Below are positions 61,125 to 64,000 of a DNA stretch of 64,000 nt, in pieces (within the stretch, counting starts at the first letter, position 1; every line of letters starts with the position of its first letter). The notes beneath the pieces were generated by a model that ran no database searches, had not been told where the DNA came from, and was given only the letters and a program-made list of their open reading frames with translations. Position numbers and translations under genes: made by a program. This DNA is from Hyphomicrobiales bacterium (lineage in GTDB: Bacteria; Pseudomonadota; Alphaproteobacteria; Rhizobiales; Rhizobiaceae): positions 1-64,000 of the forward strand of contig UBTA01000095.1 in NCBI GenBank assembly GCA_900468065.1, in the 5' to 3' direction.

Positions 61125-62012
61125 CTAAGCCAGGTGCCCTATCGTCTCTTTGAGCAATTCCAAGCCGCCCGGCTTCCAGCCCAGCGCTTCGATCTTGCAA
61201 GTGCTCATCGGATTGCAAGCAGCTATGTTGCCGGCTGAAGGCAGGGAATGGCGACAGCGCGTGACGCGCTGCAGGATCGACAGGATGTCATACGTGTCGA
61301 TCAGAACATCCGACACGTTGAAGGTTTCGCCATTGATCCGCACGGTGTCCGATTCCAGCATCAACCGCACGGCCCGGGCAACATCGTCGCCATGCACTTC
61401 GGTGCTCGCGCGGGGTGCAATCGGCTTGCCTGCGAGATAGTCCTCGAAAAGTCCTGCCCATTTGTGTCGCCGGCCGGGTCCTGCGGGGCCGTAGATGCCG
61501 GTTGCCCGCAGGCTTGCGGTGACGAAGCCGTGGCCGCAGAGGGAAAGCAGGTTGCGCTCGGCCTGCAGCTTGACCTCGCCGTACAGCGTGTCGGGCTTCC
61601 CGTGCATATTTTCTTTCAGCACCGTGCCGGAGGCTTGCGGGCCGTAGGCGGCGCGGCTGGAGAGGAAGACGCAACGGCGCACGCCGGCGTCGCGTGCGGT
61701 CTCGAAAAGCCGCACGGTGCCGTCCAGGTTGGCGCGTTGAAATCCTTCGGGGTCGTCACCTTCCCCACCGCGATATTTTCCGGGCACATGGTCGAAGGCG
61801 GCATGAACGAAATAATAGACGTGATCGAAGGCCTCGATCTGGTCCGCATCCGGATCGAGCCGCAGCGGCACGAAAGCAACGTCCTTCGAGAAAAAGCCGG
61901 GCTCGGGCGCAGTGCGGCCGCCGACGGTGACTTTGTAGCCGTTGGCCAACAGGTGCTCGACGATGAAGCGGCCAGCATAGCCGGTGCCGCCGGAAACGAG
62001 AACGCGTGTCAT
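61125..62012 (-). CDS. sqdC: SqdC-like NAD(P)-dependent reductase, sulfolipid cluster
   Basis: 295 residues from ATG 62012 (the frame opens to 62099 without similarity). Extended short-chain dehydrogenase fold with VLVSGGTGYAGRFIVEHLL at the N-terminus and a DTLYGEVKLQAE segment where the YxxxK pair is expected. Position after sqdB and sqdD matches the sqdBDC order of Rhodobacter and Sinorhizobium, where SqdC affects sulfoquinovosyl-lipid formation. Named mainly from context. Confidence 0.8.
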   Translation of the reverse strand: MTRVLVSGGTGYAGRFIVEHLLANGYKVTVGGRTAPEPGFFSKDVAFVPLRLDPDADQIEAFDHVYYFVHAAFDHVPGKYRGGEGDDPEGFQRANLDGTVRLFETARDAGVRRCVFLSSRAAYGPQASGTVLKENMHGKPDTLYGEVKLQAERNLLSLCGHGFVTASLRATGIYGPAGPGRRHKWAGLFEDYLAGKPIAPRASTEVHGDDVARAVRLMLESDTVRINGETFNVSDVLIDTYDILSILQRVTRCRHSLPSAGNIAACNPMSTCKIEALGWKPGGLELLKETIGHLA

Positions 62013-62025
62013 AAGCTTCCTGATG

Positions 62026-62898
62026 TCACTCCGGGCTTGGCAGGCTCGGGTTTGGCAGATCGGCAATATGCGGAATAGCCTTGCCGCTGAAGAAAGCATG
62101 CCAGAGATTGATCAGCGGTCGCAGTCTTTCCGCTTTCGGATGGTCCTTTTCCCACGGTTTTTCATATTGATAATGCAGTACACTGATCGATGACCAATCC
62201 CACAGCGCTGGCATGGTCAACCATACATATTGCAGCATGTTCATCGTGACAGGCAGCCCGTGCCATTCCGGGAAAAAATCCTGCAGAAAAGTCTGGTCGG
62301 TGCGCGGCCAGAAGGCATCCGGCATATCCAGCCGCGCCAGCATAGCATCGAACGTCTGCTGTGAGGGTGTGGCAACAAAGACCCCGGAGTTCAGCCGATG
62401 AAAATCGGCAAGGCTTTCATAGACGTTGGGTGCGGCCGAAAATTCCGGATAGCCGAAGTAGCGGTCGATGTTTTTCAAGACCAGCGCATCGGCATCGATG
62501 AAGATGCAGCGCTCGTATTCAACCAATTGCCAAAGCCGCAGCTTGCAGAAATTGTCGAGCGGCGAATGAAAATCCGGTTTCCGCCCCTTTGTGAAGGGGG
62601 CCGCGCTGTGTATATTTTTGCGGGCATGTCGCTCGTTGAAGGCGTCCGACAGGGGCAGGAGGTCCGTGGCAATCAGTCGGCAGCCAAATTCGGCGAGTGG
62701 TGTCAGAGCCTGTCCATCAACGCCGCGGGTATGAAGAACGACGATATCGGCTTTTGTCCCCGTCAGCCTGATCGAGCGGGCCAGCGCCGTTGCACCCATC
62801 GTGTAATTGGCATTCGTCACCAATGTCACGAATGCATGCCGCGACCCGGTAGGTCCGGAGGGCGCGACACCTTCTGAAGCGGCAACTGGCTGCGTCAT
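62026..62898 (-). CDS. sqdD: SqdD-like glycosyltransferase (GT8 family)
   Basis: 290 residues from ATG 62898. GT-A fold: AFVTLVTNANYTMGATALARSIR, the DxD metal motif in CIFIDADALVL, and NSGVFVATPS, as in glycogenin-like GT8 enzymes. Proposed to act on UDP-sulfoquinovose in sulfolipid synthesis. ATGA overlap with the sqdB stop. Confidence 0.87.
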   Translation of the reverse strand: MTQPVAASEGVAPSGPTGSRHAFVTLVTNANYTMGATALARSIRLTGTKADIVVLHTRGVDGQALTPLAEFGCRLIATDLLPLSDAFNERHARKNIHSAAPFTKGRKPDFHSPLDNFCKLRLWQLVEYERCIFIDADALVLKNIDRYFGYPEFSAAPNVYESLADFHRLNSGVFVATPSQQTFDAMLARLDMPDAFWPRTDQTFLQDFFPEWHGLPVTMNMLQYVWLTMPALWDWSSISVLHYQYEKPWEKDHPKAERLRPLINLWHAFFSGKAIPHIADLPNPSLPSPE

Positions 62899-64000
62899 GA
62901 AACCGATTTCAGCCTTCTTCCTTCCGGATCGTGATTGATCTTGGCGGCGATGTCCTTGGTCCATGCCGAAACAGCTGGTACGCGGCTGCGATCGACGCGG
63001 TAGGCATATTTCTTGCCGACATCGACGATTTCCGCAAGCAGGCCGTCCTGCAGCGTAATGGGGTTCAGGCCAAGCTGGCGGAACTTTTCGTTGCGCACGA
63101 CCAGATCGTTTTCGGCCGCTTCTTTACGCGGATTGGGCAGCCAGGCGATATCGGAGCCGGTGAGGCCGGCGATCATCTCGGCGAGGTCACGGATCCGGTG
63201 CGTTTCCGTCATCTGGTTGAAAATCTCGACGCGGGCATCGTGCTGAGGCGGGTTTTTCAGCGCCAATTCGATACAGCGGACCGAATCCTGGATGTGGATG
63301 AAGGCGCGGGTCTGGCCGCCGGTGCCATGCACCGTCAGCGGATAGCCGATCGCCGCCTGAATGAGGAAGCGGTTGAGCACGGTGCCGTAATCGCCGTCAT
63401 AATCGAAGCGGTTGATCAGCTGTTCATGGCGGCGGGTCTGTTCGGTATGCGTACCCCAGACGATGCCCTGATGCAGGTCGGTGATCCGCAGGCTGTCGTT
63501 CTTGGCGTAGAATTGGAACAGCAGTTGATCGAGGCATTTGGTCATGTGGTAGATCGAGCCGGGATTGGCCGGATAGAGGATATCCTGCTTCACCGTCTCG
63601 CCGCTTTGTGTTTCGATGCCAACAGGCAGATAACCCTCCGGAATGGCGGCCCCCACCGTCGAATAGCCATAGACGCCCATGGTCCCGAGATGGACGAGAT
63701 GGGCATCCAGGCCGATCTCCACCAGGGCGTTCAGCAGGTTATGGGTGGCGTTGACGTTGTTGTTGACCGTGTAGTTCTTGTGGCGGTCGCTCTTCATCGA
63801 ATAGGGCGCGGCGCGCTGCTCGGCAAAATGGATGACGGCATCCGGGCGGTTTTCTGCGAGCCAGTTTTTCAGGAGTTCATAGTCGCGGGCAAGATCGATC
63901 AGGTGGAAATGGATGCGTCGGCCGGTCTCAGCATGCCAGATGCGGGTGCGTTCCTGAATGCTGTCCATCGGGGTCAGCGATTGGACGCCGAGTTCGGTAT
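62895..64000 (-). CDS. sqdB: UDP-sulfoquinovose synthase SqdB, partial
   Basis: At least 368 residues; the N-terminal nucleotide-fold part lies beyond the right edge, and the frame stays open through TELGVQSLTP to the last codon. The protein makes UDP-sulfoquinovose from UDP-glucose and sulfite. IHFAEQRAAPYSMKSDRHKNYTVNNNVNATHNLLNA, GTMGVYGYSTVGAAIPEGYLP and YPANPGSIYHMTKCLDQLLFQFY are close to SQD1, with the Tyr-x3-Lys pair in YHMTK. First gene of sqdBDC. Confidence 0.94.
   Translation of the reverse strand, partial: TELGVQSLTPMDSIQERTRIWHAETGRRIHFHLIDLARDYELLKNWLAENRPDAVIHFAEQRAAPYSMKSDRHKNYTVNNNVNATHNLLNALVEIGLDAHLVHLGTMGVYGYSTVGAAIPEGYLPVGIETQSGETVKQDILYPANPGSIYHMTKCLDQLLFQFYAKNDSLRITDLHQGIVWGTHTEQTRRHEQLINRFDYDGDYGTVLNRFLIQAAIGYPLTVHGTGGQTRAFIHIQDSVRCIELALKNPPQHDARVEIFNQMTETHRIRDLAEMIAGLTGSDIAWLPNPRKEAAENDLVVRNEKFRQLGLNPITLQDGLLAEIVDVGKKYAYRVDRSRVPAVSAWTKDIAAKINHDPEGRRLKSVS

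Noticed and set aside
1-64000. CRISPR array, tRNA or rRNA genes
   Set aside because: No regularly spaced repeats and no cloverleaf or rRNA-like segments were recognised by eye in the window.

Overview
The window is a stretch of alphaproteobacterial chromosome, most likely Rhizobiaceae (Rhizobium/Agrobacterium relatives). The indications are GC-rich codon use, dense minus/plus mosaics of short operons, and family markers typical of this order: GapR, RcdA/DUF1465, DUF1192, DUF4164-ZapA-6S RNA, HWE kinase, sqdBDC, and a tkt-gap-pgk-aldolase cluster. Almost all of it is core genome; no rRNA, tRNA, CRISPR or complete transposon was seen.

Layout. 1-10 kb: folate genes pabC (partial, carrying an in-frame palindromic repeat) and pabB, oligoendopeptidase F, a sigma-54 response regulator, a secreted DUF882 protein, msrB-msrA, gapR, DUF1244 and an N-formylglutamate amidohydrolase. 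10-20 kb: DUF1036-pyk, an alpha/beta hydrolase, a TPR protein, zinc-independent L36, purE-purK, two divergent DUF465 genes around a perfect palindrome, an ArsR regulator and a TauE exporter. 19-30 kb: ThiE-like protein, Sel1 protein, efp, suhB, a MotA/TolQ plus OmpA/MotB pair, an FAD dehydrogenase, a TctC-type binding protein, an ABC exporter and zinc-independent L31. 30-41 kb: ArsR-SRPBCC pair, GFA protein, a four-gene overlapping phospholipid cluster, rcdA, a candidate sRNA, an MFS transporter, an HWE kinase with a lone receiver, and PhzF. 40-46 kb: transketolase, GAPDH, a glycolipid-binding-like protein, PGK and class I aldolase on the minus strand.

46-50 kb is the most unusual part. zapA is followed by the 6S RNA gene. 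A 54-bp direct repeat of the 6S RNA 3' end reappears exactly 930 bp downstream and brackets a single AT-richer HNH-endonuclease-like gene. This looks like a minimal integrated element that uses the 6S RNA gene as its attachment site. A LysR regulator, DUF1127 and small LuxR-type HTH gene then separate 6S RNA from its usual partner, 5-formyl-THF cyclo-ligase.

51-60 kb is rich in toxin-antitoxin genes: a brnTA locus whose toxin is frameshifted at a T7 run, and two intact VapBC-type modules placed in both gaps of ruvC-ruvA-ruvB. The second toxin stop codon overlaps the ruvB start. 60-64 kb: Tat-exported phosphoesterase, NUDIX hydrolase and the sulfolipid operon sqdB-sqdD-sqdC, with sqdB running off the right edge.

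How genes work together: several operons are translationally coupled by ATGA/TGATG overlaps (pabB-pabC, msrB-msrA, DUF1036-pyk, purE-purK, MotA-like/MotB-like, plsC-cdsA-membrane protein-CDP-alcohol transferase, kinase-receiver, vapBC2-ruvB, sqdB-sqdD). Membrane-lipid metabolism recurs (plsC cluster, sulfolipid, glycolipid-binding-like protein). All assignments come from reading the sequence; no database search was run.
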